Shown piece after piece: positions 24,747 through 33,888 of a stretch of 64,000 nucleotides of DNA. The DNA lies in NCBI RefSeq assembly GCF_002926065.1, contig NZ_PREZ01000007.1, positions 62,001 through 126,000 of the forward strand, given 5' to 3'. How positions within the stretch are numbered: the stretch's first letter is position 1; each line of letters begins with the position of its first letter. The notes beneath the pieces are model-generated. The model was not told the DNA's origin and searched no databases. It saw only the letters and a program-made list of their open reading frames with translations. The stretch is from Jeotgalibacillus proteolyticus. Lineage in GTDB: Bacteria; Bacillota; Bacilli; Bacillales; Jeotgalibacillaceae. A program made the translations under genes and the position numbers.

Positions 24747-26732
24747 TCATTTCCCCTTATAAAAGTTTGCTTTCCAGCTTGTTTTTTCAATCACACGGTC
24801 AAATAAAACCAATAAGGCAGGCAGCAGGAATACGACCATAATGAACGCTAAAAGCGCTCCTCTGCCTAATAATAATCCGATGGATGAGACAACCGGATTG
24901 GTGGAAGTCAGCCATAAGATAAACCCTACACTCGACAAAATGGATGCTGATACAAAAATCGCAAAAAGCTTTTCATCCACGGTTTTCTTAATAGCCTGCA
25001 TAGCCGTCATTTCCTGTCTGAGCTTGTAGTAATTCTCAGTAAACAAAATTCCATAATCAACCGTAGCCGCAAGCTGGATGGTGCTGATCAGCAGATAGCC
25101 TATATAAACAAGCGGATCGTCTGTAAAATATGGAATCGCAAGGTTAATCCAAACAGACGCCTGGATCGTCAGCAGCAGCACCACCGGAACAGACAACGAG
25201 CGGAAGGTGATCAGCAGAACAAGTGCCACCGTTACAATCGTCATTACATTTACGAAGGTATTATCGTGCTGAACGATGTTTTTCATATCATATAAGGTAA
25301 CACTCTCACCCAGCAGATGAGTTTCGTCATAATAGGAATCAGCTGTCTCTGCCACTTGTTCAATCAGTGAGAACGCTTCTTCTCCTTCTGCCTCTGTTTC
25401 CGTGTAAAGTGTAATTCTCGCATAGTTACCGGAATAAAACTGGTCGATCATTGATTCCTCCAGGTATTCAGGAGGGATGGCAGCGCCAACCATATTAACG
25501 TAGGAAATGACGCTTGAAACCTTTGGCAGACCTTCAAGCTCCTGGACAAGCTCCTCTTCTTTTCCTCTGTCCTCTTCAGGAATTAAAAGTACAATCGGCA
25601 TTTCTTTTCCAAAGACCTCTTCTACCGCTCTAGCATCCTGACCAGCGCGCATGTTTTCTGGGTGCTCACCGGCACCATAGATAAAAGTGGTGTTGCTTTG
25701 CGCTAAAAAGGCCGGGACTATCAGCAGCATGACGATAATTAGACTAGGCACACGCAGCTTGATCACACGCTTGCCTACTCCTTTAAAGTCAGGGATCAAC
25801 TGACGATGCTTTGTCCGGTCAATCCATTTATAGCAAAGCAGAGTAAGTGCCGGTAAAAAGACAATAACAGAAATAAAACTCAATAAAATACCTTTTACCA
25901 GGTTAACGCCCAAATCGGCGCCAATGCCAAACTCCATAAAGGTCAGTGCCATAAAGCCAAAAAAGGTCGTGGATGCGCTAGCTGCGATAGCTGGAAATGA
26001 ACGCTTCATCGCAAGCTTCATCGCTTCAGTCGGATCTGCCACTTTTTTGCGGTAATCTGAAAAGCTGTGCAGAAGGAAAATGGCATAATCGAGCGACACA
26101 GCCAGCTGCAGGATCGGAGCCACCGACTGGGTGATAAACGATACTTCCCCAATAAAAATATTCGTTCCAAGATTAATCAGAATCGAGACCCCGATTGCCG
26201 TTAAAAACAGCACCGGCTCAACCCATGAATTCGTAGATAGGATTAAAATTAATATAATGATTGGCACAAGCAGGAGGGCCGCATACATGGATTCCTCCCC
26301 TGCCATTTCCTGCGAAACTGCTGTGGTGACGGCTTCACCGGTGATGGCGTTGTCCTCACCGATCAGGTCATAAATTTTTTGCGTGACCTCCACTTCGTCT
26401 CCATCACGAATACTTATAGATATCAGTGCAGTGTCGTCCTTGTAATAGGTTTCGACTGTATCCTGATTGGCCACCTGCAGCGGAACTTTTAAATCTACGA
26501 CATCATCGAGCCACATAACGCCGCTTACTCCGTCTATGGCTTCAAGCTCCTCTTTATAATCCTGGGCTTCTGCCACTGAGACATGTTTAATCATGACTCT
26601 TGCATTCGCCACTGGGTCATCAAACTCTTCTTCCATCAGGTCAACTGCCTGTAAGGAAGGAGAATCCTCCGGCAGATAATCGGCCATGTTGTAATTAACT
26701 GATACAGCAAATTGTGCCGCTGCACAAAGCAT
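24747..26732 (-). CDS. MMPL/RND-family transporter (5' end anomalous)
   Basis: 661 residues from the first in-frame ATG, with the tandem RND layout: a large extracellular loop, five or six spans (SLDYAIFLLHSFSDYRKK), a second loop, and five or six spans (TVDYGILFTENYYKLR). MMPL proteins export lipids, drugs or surface molecules using the proton gradient. The ATG at 26732 has no ribosome site and falls inside the first membrane span; the frame stays open upstream to 26804 and encodes the missing part (FIDWTGQVIKHKKGIVILFF) but lacks ATG, GTG or TTG. The 5' end may carry a small indel. TetR-controlled with the YhgE-like gene. Confidence 0.85.
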   Translation of the reverse strand: MLCAAAQFAVSVNYNMADYLPEDSPSLQAVDLMEEEFDDPVANARVMIKHVSVAEAQDYKEELEAIDGVSGVMWLDDVVDLKVPLQVANQDTVETYYKDDTALISISIRDGDEVEVTQKIYDLIGEDNAITGEAVTTAVSQEMAGEESMYAALLLVPIIILILILSTNSWVEPVLFLTAIGVSILINLGTNIFIGEVSFITQSVAPILQLAVSLDYAIFLLHSFSDYRKKVADPTEAMKLAMKRSFPAIAASASTTFFGFMALTFMEFGIGADLGVNLVKGILLSFISVIVFLPALTLLCYKWIDRTKHRQLIPDFKGVGKRVIKLRVPSLIIVMLLIVPAFLAQSNTTFIYGAGEHPENMRAGQDARAVEEVFGKEMPIVLLIPEEDRGKEEELVQELEGLPKVSSVISYVNMVGAAIPPEYLEESMIDQFYSGNYARITLYTETEAEGEEAFSLIEQVAETADSYYDETHLLGESVTLYDMKNIVQHDNTFVNVMTIVTVALVLLITFRSLSVPVVLLLTIQASVWINLAIPYFTDDPLVYIGYLLISTIQLAATVDYGILFTENYYKLRQEMTAMQAIKKTVDEKLFAIFVSASILSSVGFILWLTSTNPVVSSIGLLLGRGALLAFIMVVFLLPALLVLFDRVIEKTSWKANFYKGK

Positions 26733-26842
26733 TGCAATGATGAAAAATAGTATAACAATTCCTTTTTTATGTTTAATGACCTGTCCTGTCCAGTCGATAA
26801 AGCGTCATCCTCTCTTGCATATACACTGTCTACATTCTACTA

Positions 26843-26870
26843 TTGTATTGACACTGTGTTGGATATTCAA
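26843..26870 (-). promoter_or_regulatory. Promoter of the MMPL operon with overlapping operator
   Basis: On the minus strand TTGAAT (26865-26870), 16 bases, TACAAT (26843-26848). The imperfect palindrome TGTTGGATATTCAACA (26857-26872) covers its -35. The GTGTTGGA half-site is shared with the stronger palindrome nearer tetR. Confidence 0.5.
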
Positions 26871-26898
26871 CAAACAGTATCGGCAGCAGCGTCAGTTA

Positions 26899-26925
26899 TC
26901 CAACACAATGTTGTTTTGTGTTGGA
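26899..26925. promoter_or_regulatory. TetR-type operator
   Basis: TCCAACACAA (26899-26908) and TTGTGTTGGA (26916-26925) form a perfect 10-base inverted repeat with a 7-base centre, 36 bases before the tetR start and in the divergent region. Size and position fit an autoregulatory TetR-family site that also controls the MMPL operon. Confidence 0.7.
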
Positions 26926-26960
26926 TTTTCACAAATCGTTAACAAAAGGATGAGTGGATA

Positions 26961-27530
26961 ATGAGCAAAAGATTAGATAACCGAAAAAAATACACGCGGA
27001 ATGTTTTAAAGAAAAGCATCATTTCCCTTCTTCAGGAAAAGCCCATTTCGTCGATTACTGTTAAGGAAATTTGCGAAAAAGCCGACATTAACCGGTCGAC
27101 TTTTTACACCCACTACTCCGATCACTTGGATTTGTTAAACAAAATAGAAAATGAAGTGACCGAGGAAATGGATGCCTACCTGAACAGCTACAGCTATGAG
27201 GTTGAAGAAGAAGCGATTCAAATTACTGAAAAAATACTTGAATATATTAATGACAACAAATTAATTCTGCGAACCCTTTTAAACAGCAACAGCTCACTGC
27301 ATTTCGAACAAAAAATGATGACGCTGACCCGCCGTTACATGCTGAATAATTGGATGAAGGAAAGCAATGTAGAAGAGGAAAAATCGAAGTTCCTGAGTAC
27401 GTTTGTGATCAGCGGAGCGATTCATGTGATTAAGGACTGGATAGATAATGACATGGATCAGACCCCTGGCGAGATGGCGCTGATGATTAACAGCTTTGTG
27501 AATTACGGTTTTTCCTATCTAGAAGATTAA
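26961..27530 (+). CDS. TetR/AcrR-family regulator
   Basis: 189 residues with an N-terminal TetR HTH (SIISLLQEKPISSITVKEIC, ADINRSTFYTHYSDHLDLL) and an all-helical ligand domain. It is divergent from the MMPL/YhgE-like operon, and palindromes with GTGTTGGA half-sites lie between them, so it very likely represses that operon and itself. ATG at 26961. The inducer is unknown. Confidence 0.92.
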   Translation: MSKRLDNRKKYTRNVLKKSIISLLQEKPISSITVKEICEKADINRSTFYTHYSDHLDLLNKIENEVTEEMDAYLNSYSYEVEEEAIQITEKILEYINDNKLILRTLLNSNSSLHFEQKMMTLTRRYMLNNWMKESNVEEEKSKFLSTFVISGAIHVIKDWIDNDMDQTPGEMALMINSFVNYGFSYLED

Positions 27531-27563
27531 AAGGCTGCCGGGAGCTTCCCCGACAGCTTTTTA
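27528..27563. terminator. Bidirectional terminator between tetR and xylB
   Basis: AAAGGCTGCCGGG and CCCCGACAGCTTTTT form a stem with one mismatch and T-runs on both sides, in the short gap between convergent tetR and xylB. Confidence 0.82.
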
Positions 27564-27565
27564 AT

Positions 27566-29074
27566 TTACTTTCTATAGGCTTTTAGCCTTTCATTTAACG
27601 AATTTGTCTGATGATACACATCCTGGTAAATCGCAAACAGCTCTTTATAAACCTGAACCTTTTCTTCCTGTGGAGAATACACGCGATCCACCTGAAGGAA
27701 TTGATCTGCACAGTCCTTGAGAGTTGCAAACCACCCGCAGCCATAAGCGGCAAGCATGGCAGCCCCTACACCGGGACCCTGTTCACTCGATAATTTTACG
27801 ATATCTGCGTTAAAAATATTCGCCTGCATCTGCAGCCAATATTCATTTTTTGCACCACCGCCTGTTGAAACGATCGAGTGAATGTTTTTGCCATTCTCCC
27901 TGAAAATTTCAACCGAATCATTTAACGAAAATGTGATTCCTTCCATCACCGAATGAACAAACTCTTTTTGCCTGTGAGAGCTGTCCATTCCAATAAAGCT
28001 TCCCCGGATGACAGCATCTGCATGAGGCGATCTTTCCCCAACAATATACGGGGTGAAAAGCAATCCATTAGATCCCGGTTCAACGGTTTCAATGTCTTTG
28101 ACAAACTCTTCAAAGGAGCTTTCTGCTCCAAAGACCTCCTTAAACCAGCTTAAGCTGTAGCCTGCAGCCAGGGTAACCCCCATCGTATAATAGGCATCCG
28201 GCGCCGCGTGATGAAAGTAGTGAACCTTACCGTTAAAATCCTTGTCACTGCTTGCTTCATAGGAAAGAATAACGCCTGAGGTGCCGATGCTGCAAAGCGT
28301 CTGGCCATCGGCTAAAATACCAGACCCGACTGCACCGCATGCATTATCTGCACCACCTGCAAATACCTTTGTCTGAGCGGACAGCCCAGTTTCATCAGCC
28401 ACCTCGGGCATAACTGTCCCCGTCTGGTCGTAGGAAGCAACAAGCAGCGGGCACAGTGCTAAGTTCAGTTCAAAAATCCGGCAGAGCTCATCACTCCACT
28501 GCCCTTTCTCCATATCTAATAGAAGAGTTCCTGCAGCGTCAGAATAATCCATTGCAACTTCACCGGTCATGCGGTAGCGTAAGTAATCCTTTGGAAGCAA
28601 AAAGGTTTTCGCCTGTTGGAACAGTTCCGGCTCATGCTCCTTTACCCATAAAATCTTAGGTAAAGTAAAGCCCTCAAGAGCCGGATTTTTAGTAATTCTT
28701 AATAATCGTTCCTCACCGACGGCTTGATAAATCTGCCTGCATTGCTCAGTGGTTCTTGTATCGTTCCATAAGATGGCGTTTCTCAATGGTTTGTTTTGCT
28801 CATCAAGCAGCACCAAGCCATGCATTTGACCTGAAAAGCTTATTCCTTCAATTTCCTGTGCTGAACAAGGCCCCTCCTGAATAAGCTGGCGAAGTCCGGC
28901 AAAGGTCTGTTGCACCCAGGCTTCAGGCTCCTGCTCACTGTAGCCATTTTTCCCTTGAATTAGCGGATAGTTTTTTGAAACCTGATAAGCAATATCTCCC
29001 TGCTTATTAAAAAGCAGCAGCTTCACCGCACTGGTTCCCAAATCAATTCCAATTACATAGCTCACTGTCATCAT
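27566..29074 (-). CDS. xylB: Xylulokinase
   Basis: 502 residues, FGGY kinase family. Phosphorylates D-xylulose to xylulose-5-phosphate for the pentose phosphate pathway. Visible motifs: N-terminal phosphate loop [33 protein letters not shown], the [13 protein letters not shown] loop, and the C-terminal signature [16 protein letters not shown] with the ATP-site [10 protein letters not shown]. Its ATG overlaps the xylA stop, so translation is coupled. Regulated with xylA by the XylR-type operator and cre upstream. Confidence 0.95.
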   Translation of the reverse strand: MMTVSYVIGIDLGTSAVKLLLFNKQGDIAYQVSKNYPLIQGKNGYSEQEPEAWVQQTFAGLRQLIQEGPCSAQEIEGISFSGQMHGLVLLDEQNKPLRNAILWNDTRTTEQCRQIYQAVGEERLLRITKNPALEGFTLPKILWVKEHEPELFQQAKTFLLPKDYLRYRMTGEVAMDYSDAAGTLLLDMEKGQWSDELCRIFELNLALCPLLVASYDQTGTVMPEVADETGLSAQTKVFAGGADNACGAVGSGILADGQTLCSIGTSGVILSYEASSDKDFNGKVHYFHHAAPDAYYTMGVTLAAGYSLSWFKEVFGAESSFEEFVKDIETVEPGSNGLLFTPYIVGERSPHADAVIRGSFIGMDSSHRQKEFVHSVMEGITFSLNDSVEIFRENGKNIHSIVSTGGGAKNEYWLQMQANIFNADIVKLSSEQGPGVGAAMLAAYGCGWFATLKDCADQFLQVDRVYSPQEEKVQVYKELFAIYQDVYHQTNSLNERLKAYRK

Positions 29075-30396
29075 TCCCCTGCGTAGGACGTAAGCAGATA
29101 TTGGTTGATGACTGATTTAATTCGTTCAACCTGACCGGACTGATTTTCAATTTCTCCTAATTGCAGCGCATGCTCTTCAAGCTTGTGGAAATCAGTTGTG
29201 CCTTCCACGATATCTTTTCCGATTCCGCTGTCAAAGCTGCTGTATCTTTCATCAATGATTGATTCAAGAACGCGGTCATCATAGAGTTTTTGTGCCACTT
29301 TTAAGCCGACTGCAAAGCTGTCCATTCCTGCAATATGAGCATGGAATAAATCCTCAGGTGTAAAGGATCCACGTCGGACTTTCGCATCGAAGTTCAAGCC
29401 GCCGCTCCCAAGTCCGCCATTTTTAATAATTTCATACATTGCAAGCGTAGTAGAGTAAAGGTCCGTTGGGAATTCATCCGTATCCCAGCCTAACAGCGGA
29501 TGGCCCTGGTTGGCGTCGACTGAGCCAAGAACGCCGTTAATACGCGCAGTATGAAGCTCATGCTCAAACGTATGGCCTGCAAGTGTTGCATGGTTTGCTT
29601 CAATATTAAATTTAAAATGATCCTTAAGATCATATTTTTGCAGGAAGGATAAACCTGTTGCCACATCAAAGTCATATTGGTGAGTGGTTGGCTCCTTCGG
29701 CTTTGGCTCAATTAGAAACTGTGCATCAAATCCGATTTCCTTTGCGTAATCTATTCCCATTTGGAAGAAGCGTGCTAAATTGTCCTGTTCAAGCTTCATG
29801 TTTGTATTAAGCAGAGATTCGTAGCCTTCGCGTCCGCCCCAGAACACATAATTCTCTGCTCCTAATTCTTTCCCTACTTCAAGCCCTTTTTTTACTTTCG
29901 CAGCTGAATAAGCAAAAACATCTGCGTTGTTAGAAGAAGCTGCACCATGGACGAATCTTGGATGTGTAAAATTATTTACTGTATTCCAAAGAAGCTTCGT
30001 TTTGCTGTCCTTCATATAATCCTTCATCATCGAAACGATTGTATCCAGGTTTTCATTTGATTCTCTTAAGCTGTTTCCTTCAGGAGCAATATCCACATCA
30101 TGGAAGCAGAAGTAAGGAACACTCAGCTTTTCAAAAAATTCAAAAGCTGCCTCTACTCTGGCTTTCGCTTTGTCCATTTCTGAATAATTGTCCCATTTCC
30201 GGATCGCTGTACCTGAACCAAATGGATCGGAAAGATCTGCTGTAAAAGTGTGCCAGTATGCTATGCCAAATCGCAGGTACTCCTCCATTGATTTTCCGTT
30301 GATTACTTCTTCAGGATTATAAAACTTAAATGCAAAAGGATTGGATGATCTTGCGCCTTCATACTTAATCTTTTCAACTGAATTAAAATAAGCCAT
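29071..30396 (-). CDS. xylA: Xylose isomerase
   Basis: 441 residues. Converts D-xylose to D-xylulose with two divalent metals. Family signatures are visible: the catalytic His in [44 protein letters not shown] with the metal-binding Glu, and [21 protein letters not shown] at 30396 follows GGAGG at 8 bases. Promoter, XylR-type operator and cre are all found in the 160-base leader. Confidence 0.97.
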   Translation of the reverse strand: MAYFNSVEKIKYEGARSSNPFAFKFYNPEEVINGKSMEEYLRFGIAYWHTFTADLSDPFGSGTAIRKWDNYSEMDKAKARVEAAFEFFEKLSVPYFCFHDVDIAPEGNSLRESNENLDTIVSMMKDYMKDSKTKLLWNTVNNFTHPRFVHGAASSNNADVFAYSAAKVKKGLEVGKELGAENYVFWGGREGYESLLNTNMKLEQDNLARFFQMGIDYAKEIGFDAQFLIEPKPKEPTTHQYDFDVATGLSFLQKYDLKDHFKFNIEANHATLAGHTFEHELHTARINGVLGSVDANQGHPLLGWDTDEFPTDLYSTTLAMYEIIKNGGLGSGGLNFDAKVRRGSFTPEDLFHAHIAGMDSFAVGLKVAQKLYDDRVLESIIDERYSSFDSGIGKDIVEGTTDFHKLEEHALQLGEIENQSGQVERIKSVINQYLLTSYAGE

Positions 30397-30444
30397 TCAT
30401 AATTCCTCCTAAATTATAGAAAATAGTAGTTAATTTTTTATTTT

Positions 30445-30458
30445 CGTAACCGCTTTCT
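30445..30458 (-). promoter_or_regulatory. cre site (CcpA) of xylAB
   Basis: On the minus strand AGAAAGCGGTTACG matches the catabolite-responsive element TGAAAGCGGTTACA closely. It sits just downstream of the xylA -10, where CcpA would block transcription when glucose is present. Confidence 0.75.
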
Positions 30459-30473
30459 TTATTTGCTAATTAA

Positions 30474-30517
30474 AGATTATCAGATTTAAATTAGTTTGTC
30501 TATTCGATAAACAAAGA
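30474..30517 (-). promoter_or_regulatory. xylA promoter with XylR-type operator
   Basis: On the minus strand TAGACA (30497-30502), 17 bases, TAATCT (30474-30479). A xyl-operator-like inverted repeat covers the -35: TTAGTTTGTCTA and TAAACAAAGAA around TTCGA (30491-30517), close to the Bacillus XylR site. Xylose would release the repressor. Confidence 0.8.
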
Positions 30518-30557
30518 ATTTAAAAAATAATTAATAGCATTTTTCACCCTTTAGATC

Positions 30558-31976
30558 TTATTGAGCGTAGGATCTTTTCTTTTCTTCTGCAGAACGTTTA
30601 TTCTTTAAAATCATCTCTAGCTCTTCTAGTGATCTGCCTTTCGTCTCAGGTACAAACTTCCAAACAAATAGTCCTGATAAAATACTCATGAGCGCATAAA
30701 AGCCATAGGTTAATCCTCCGCTGAATTCCATCATCATCGGGTAGGTTGAGGAAATGAAATAGTTTGCTGCCCATTGAGCTGCAACAGCAATTGCTACTGC
30801 CTGCCCTCTAATTTTATTTGGGAATATTTCTGAAATTAACACCCAGACAATTGGTCCCCAGGACATCATAAAGGATGCTGTATAAATAATGATAAATACG
30901 AGCGTGGCAATCCCAATCGCATTGGCAAATGCTAAGCCTGCCACACCGATCATTCCGATGGCCATTCCAATCGAACCGATGATTAACAGCGGCTTTCTGC
31001 CGAATTTATCGACCGTTAAAATCGCAATTATAGTGAAAACAACATTTACAAGTCCCATAATAATCGTCTGGAACATAGATGCGTCCCTCGCTGCACCCAT
31101 GCTTTCGAAAATTCGAGGGGCATAGTACAAGGCGACATTGATTCCTACAAATTGTTGAAAAACGGAAAGCAAAATTCCAATTACGACAATTGGTACACCA
31201 TAGGAGAACAGCTTTCCTTTTTTCGTATCAAATGACTGCTTGATTTCATATAAGGTGGCCTTGGCCATCGTTGTATCGTAGATCCTTGTAAGTATTTTCA
31301 TCGCTTCGTCATTTTTCTGCTGGGATACCAAATAACGAGGGGTTTCAGGCACTAAAAATAGCAGCAGCAAAAATAGAAGTGCCGGAATTGCTTCAGATGC
31401 GAACATCATTCTCCAGCCAATATCATTTACCCAGGCCTCCGTCTGTCCTCTGGCAATCCCCCAGTTCACAAAATAAACAACAAGCATTCCAAATATAATC
31501 GCAAATTGGTTTAAAGACACCAGCCTACCCCGAATATGGGACGGTGCTACCTCACCGATATAGATCGGAGCGACAGCCGAAGCAAGCCCTACACCAATTC
31601 CTCCAATTATTCGGTAAAGATTAAATGTGATAAGCAGAGAATACGTAGGCTCACCTGCCGTAAAGAACAACAGCTCAGGATAAGCGGAACCGATAGCAGA
31701 TAACAAAAACAAAACAGCCGCTAAAATCAGCGTTCTCTTCCGACCGAACCGGGTAGAGAAATAACCTGACAGCAGCCCGCCGATAATGCATCCGATTAAT
31801 GCACTCGAAACCGTCAGTCCATGTACAAGGGAGCTTAAGTTTAACCCATCAGCAAAGTAGGCCTGGAGTGACGACTCCGCCCCGGAGATGACGGCTGTAT
31901 CGTATCCGAAAAGCAGTCCGCCAAGTGTAGCCACTAGTGTAATCATGATGATATAAAGACTCTTATTCTTTTTCAT
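30558..31976 (-). CDS. Sugar/H+ symporter, MFS sugar-porter family (probable xylose)
   Basis: 472 residues from ATG 31976, 12 membrane spans. Sugar-porter signatures are intact: GGLLFGYDTAVISGA in span 1, GRKRTL, RIIGGIGVGLAS, PETPRYL, PETKGRSLEEL at the end. Gene context with xylAB and a XylR-like operator upstream suggests D-xylose import. The start is doubtful: a consensus AAGGAGG lies 27 bases before ATG 31976 and is correctly spaced only from a GTA codon (32001-32003). An in-frame GTG at 32036 has no ribosome site and overlaps a cre-like motif. Confidence 0.92.
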   Translation of the reverse strand: MKKNKSLYIIMITLVATLGGLLFGYDTAVISGAESSLQAYFADGLNLSSLVHGLTVSSALIGCIIGGLLSGYFSTRFGRKRTLILAAVLFLLSAIGSAYPELLFFTAGEPTYSLLITFNLYRIIGGIGVGLASAVAPIYIGEVAPSHIRGRLVSLNQFAIIFGMLVVYFVNWGIARGQTEAWVNDIGWRMMFASEAIPALLFLLLLFLVPETPRYLVSQQKNDEAMKILTRIYDTTMAKATLYEIKQSFDTKKGKLFSYGVPIVVIGILLSVFQQFVGINVALYYAPRIFESMGAARDASMFQTIIMGLVNVVFTIIAILTVDKFGRKPLLIIGSIGMAIGMIGVAGLAFANAIGIATLVFIIIYTASFMMSWGPIVWVLISEIFPNKIRGQAVAIAVAAQWAANYFISSTYPMMMEFSGGLTYGFYALMSILSGLFVWKFVPETKGRSLEELEMILKNKRSAEEKKRSYAQ

Positions 31977-32021
31977 TTTTCTCAGAGCAGAATTAGTAAC
32001 TACCCCTACCTCCTTTTTATA

Positions 32022-32035
32022 AGAAATCGTTTTCA
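32022..32035 (-). promoter_or_regulatory. cre-like site in the sugar-porter leader
   Basis: On the minus strand TGAAAACGATTTCT matches TGWAAnCGnTnWCA at 13 of 14 positions. It lies between the XylR-type operator and the AAGGAGG ribosome site, where CcpA could act as a roadblock. Confidence 0.5.
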
Positions 32036-32060
32036 CAAAAATATTCTATCAGTCTTTTGA

Positions 32061-32084
32061 TAGTTTGTATAGTGATTAAACTAA
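32061..32084 (-). promoter_or_regulatory. XylR-type operator of the sugar-porter gene
   Basis: TAGTTTGTAT and ATTAAACTAA form an inverted repeat (TAGTTT/AAACTA arms) resembling the operator before xylA. Its presence on both transcription units supports common XylR control. Confidence 0.6.
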
Positions 32085-32255
32085 CTTTAAAAGGAAATTT
32101 CCAAAAAAGTAACGGATAGTTCGTACTCATTGAATCTGTCGAATCATCTTGGTATAAAGATGACTTAGCCGCTTTGTAACTTCATTTTTAAGCATAAAAC
32201 TGGAACCCCAGCAGGCCATAAATCCACTGTAAAATTTACTTAGAAAAAAACAATG

Positions 32256-32292
32256 CAAAAAAAAATCCCCGGATCCTTGCCCAGATCCGGGA
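32256..32292 (-). terminator. Terminator of the VWA lipoprotein gene
   Basis: On the minus strand CCCGGATC, an 8-base loop and GATCCGGG, followed by a run of nine T. It lies directly after the VWA gene stop. Confidence 0.9.
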
Positions 32293-32300
32293 AATCCTCT

Positions 32301-33725
32301 TTACCCCTGCTCCTCCTTCAATTTCTCCATTCGCTCAACCCACTCATTGATCTCCTCATCAATTCTGTTTACTTCATCCTCAATTGCCTGAAGCTTTTCT
32401 TCCTTCTTCTCATCGATCAGCTGTTTTTTAACTTCATTTTGAGAATCGATGAGCTCGACTGTTTTCCGGGCAATCTCTTCTGTAATTACTTCCTCATTTT
32501 TCAGTATTTCAACACCGCGTTTAAATCGCGCATTTTCACGGCTCAGAGCGAAGCCTAAATCCATAGCAGTGTCGTTAATTTCGAGATTTTGAAACGGAAC
32601 AGCGAAGCCGTTTTTAGGGGATGAAAGTGATTTATTAATCACTTCCATGTCACTCGGCACCCATGTTTTCTTCATGCTGTATTGCAGATCTTCTGCGGTG
32701 TCGGCCGCAAGATAGTCTCCTAAGCCTGCTTCTGCTACTTTTTTGAGCTGCTCTTCGGATTCCTCATCCACATTAAATCCAATAATGTTCACTTTGCGAT
32801 CCTCATCCTCTTCGACAAATGCTTCCGCCTCTGCTATCGGATCGCCCCCACAGGTCTCCATTCCGTCACTGACGATAAATACAGTCAATTTACCTTCGTA
32901 CTGGCTGCTGTCTTCTTTGGCTTTTTTTATCGCTTCTGCCAACGGAGTCCAGCCCTTTGCTTCAACCCCGTTTACTGATTCATAAAATTTCTCTTCGTTA
33001 TACTCACCCATCGGCACGATTTCATCTATCGTTGAGCAGGATAGCTCCCGGTCCTCATCCTCCTGCGTTCCTTCATGTCCATACACATACAGGGAAACCT
33101 CACTTGCTGCACCGATCGTTTTTCCAAAATCAAGTACCGCATCCTTTGCCACCATCATTTTCTGTTCCCCGTCCACATCCAAAAGCATACTCGAGCTCGC
33201 ATCCAAAAGAATCATGGCATGTGCAGGGGGCTCCTCTCCTTCTGCTCCTGCGTCCATTTCTTCCGGCTCAGGAAGAAGCGGTGCAGAAAAAGTGGGTTTA
33301 AATTTGTTCAGCTTTTCGGCTAATGCACCAACAGCTCCATTTCCAAGTAAAGCCTGCAGCTGCTCTAGTACACGCTCTGGATCTTCAATCTCTTCTTTTC
33401 CCTGCATTTGCGCCATAAAATCCTCTTCAATTCCTTCTAAAGGATTAATAGCAGCAAAGCTGTTCGTTTCATCACGCAATGAATACTCCTTTGTCAATTC
33501 GCCGCTTTCATTTTTTGTTAAATCTTCAAAAGAGGACACAAGCCCGAGAGTCTCAACTGTCTCCAGGTCATCATCTGAAGCTTCATTTTCCTCCGGTGCC
33601 TGTTCCCTTTCTTCTTCAGTTTCTTCAGCCGGGTCATTCTGTACCGGTGCTTCTACTTCTCCTCCCGTATCTGAGCAGGCAGAAAGCAGGATAGCAGTTA
33701 AAATCAGCATTATGTATTTTTTCAT
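32301..33725 (-). CDS. VWA-domain lipoprotein
   Basis: 474 residues. A lipoprotein signal ends in LLSAC with the lipidated C17, followed by an acidic linker rich in Glu and Asp. A von Willebrand factor A domain spans about residues 165-345 with a full MIDAS (DASSSM, T in GWTPLAEAI, D in FIVSDGMETCGG). A long charged coiled-coil forms the last 90 residues. It should sit on the outer face of the membrane and bind a partner through a metal ion. It resembles YwmC/YwmD-type VWA proteins of Bacillus in kind, but no function is known. Monocistronic. Confidence 0.85.
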   Translation of the reverse strand: MKKYIMLILTAILLSACSDTGGEVEAPVQNDPAEETEEEREQAPEENEASDDDLETVETLGLVSSFEDLTKNESGELTKEYSLRDETNSFAAINPLEGIEEDFMAQMQGKEEIEDPERVLEQLQALLGNGAVGALAEKLNKFKPTFSAPLLPEPEEMDAGAEGEEPPAHAMILLDASSSMLLDVDGEQKMMVAKDAVLDFGKTIGAASEVSLYVYGHEGTQEDEDRELSCSTIDEIVPMGEYNEEKFYESVNGVEAKGWTPLAEAIKKAKEDSSQYEGKLTVFIVSDGMETCGGDPIAEAEAFVEEDEDRKVNIIGFNVDEESEEQLKKVAEAGLGDYLAADTAEDLQYSMKKTWVPSDMEVINKSLSSPKNGFAVPFQNLEINDTAMDLGFALSRENARFKRGVEILKNEEVITEEIARKTVELIDSQNEVKKQLIDEKKEEKLQAIEDEVNRIDEEINEWVERMEKLKEEQG

Positions 33726-33888
33726 TTCTCTCGCCTCCAGTCGTAATAATTATACGGAATAACCTTACATTTTGTTTCATAAAACAACAAATACATTCAG
33801 AATAGTTAATTATTTTTGACTGTCATGAAAGAACATGGGATAACTGAATAAGCGATATATATTTATATCTGAAATGAGGGAATTAATC

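Noticed and set aside
33214-33762. 182-residue open frame on the plus strand opposite the VWA lipoprotein
   Set aside because: Antisense shadow of an acidic, repetitive coding region: Ser-rich translation, no ribosome site, while the minus-strand frame has clear domains.
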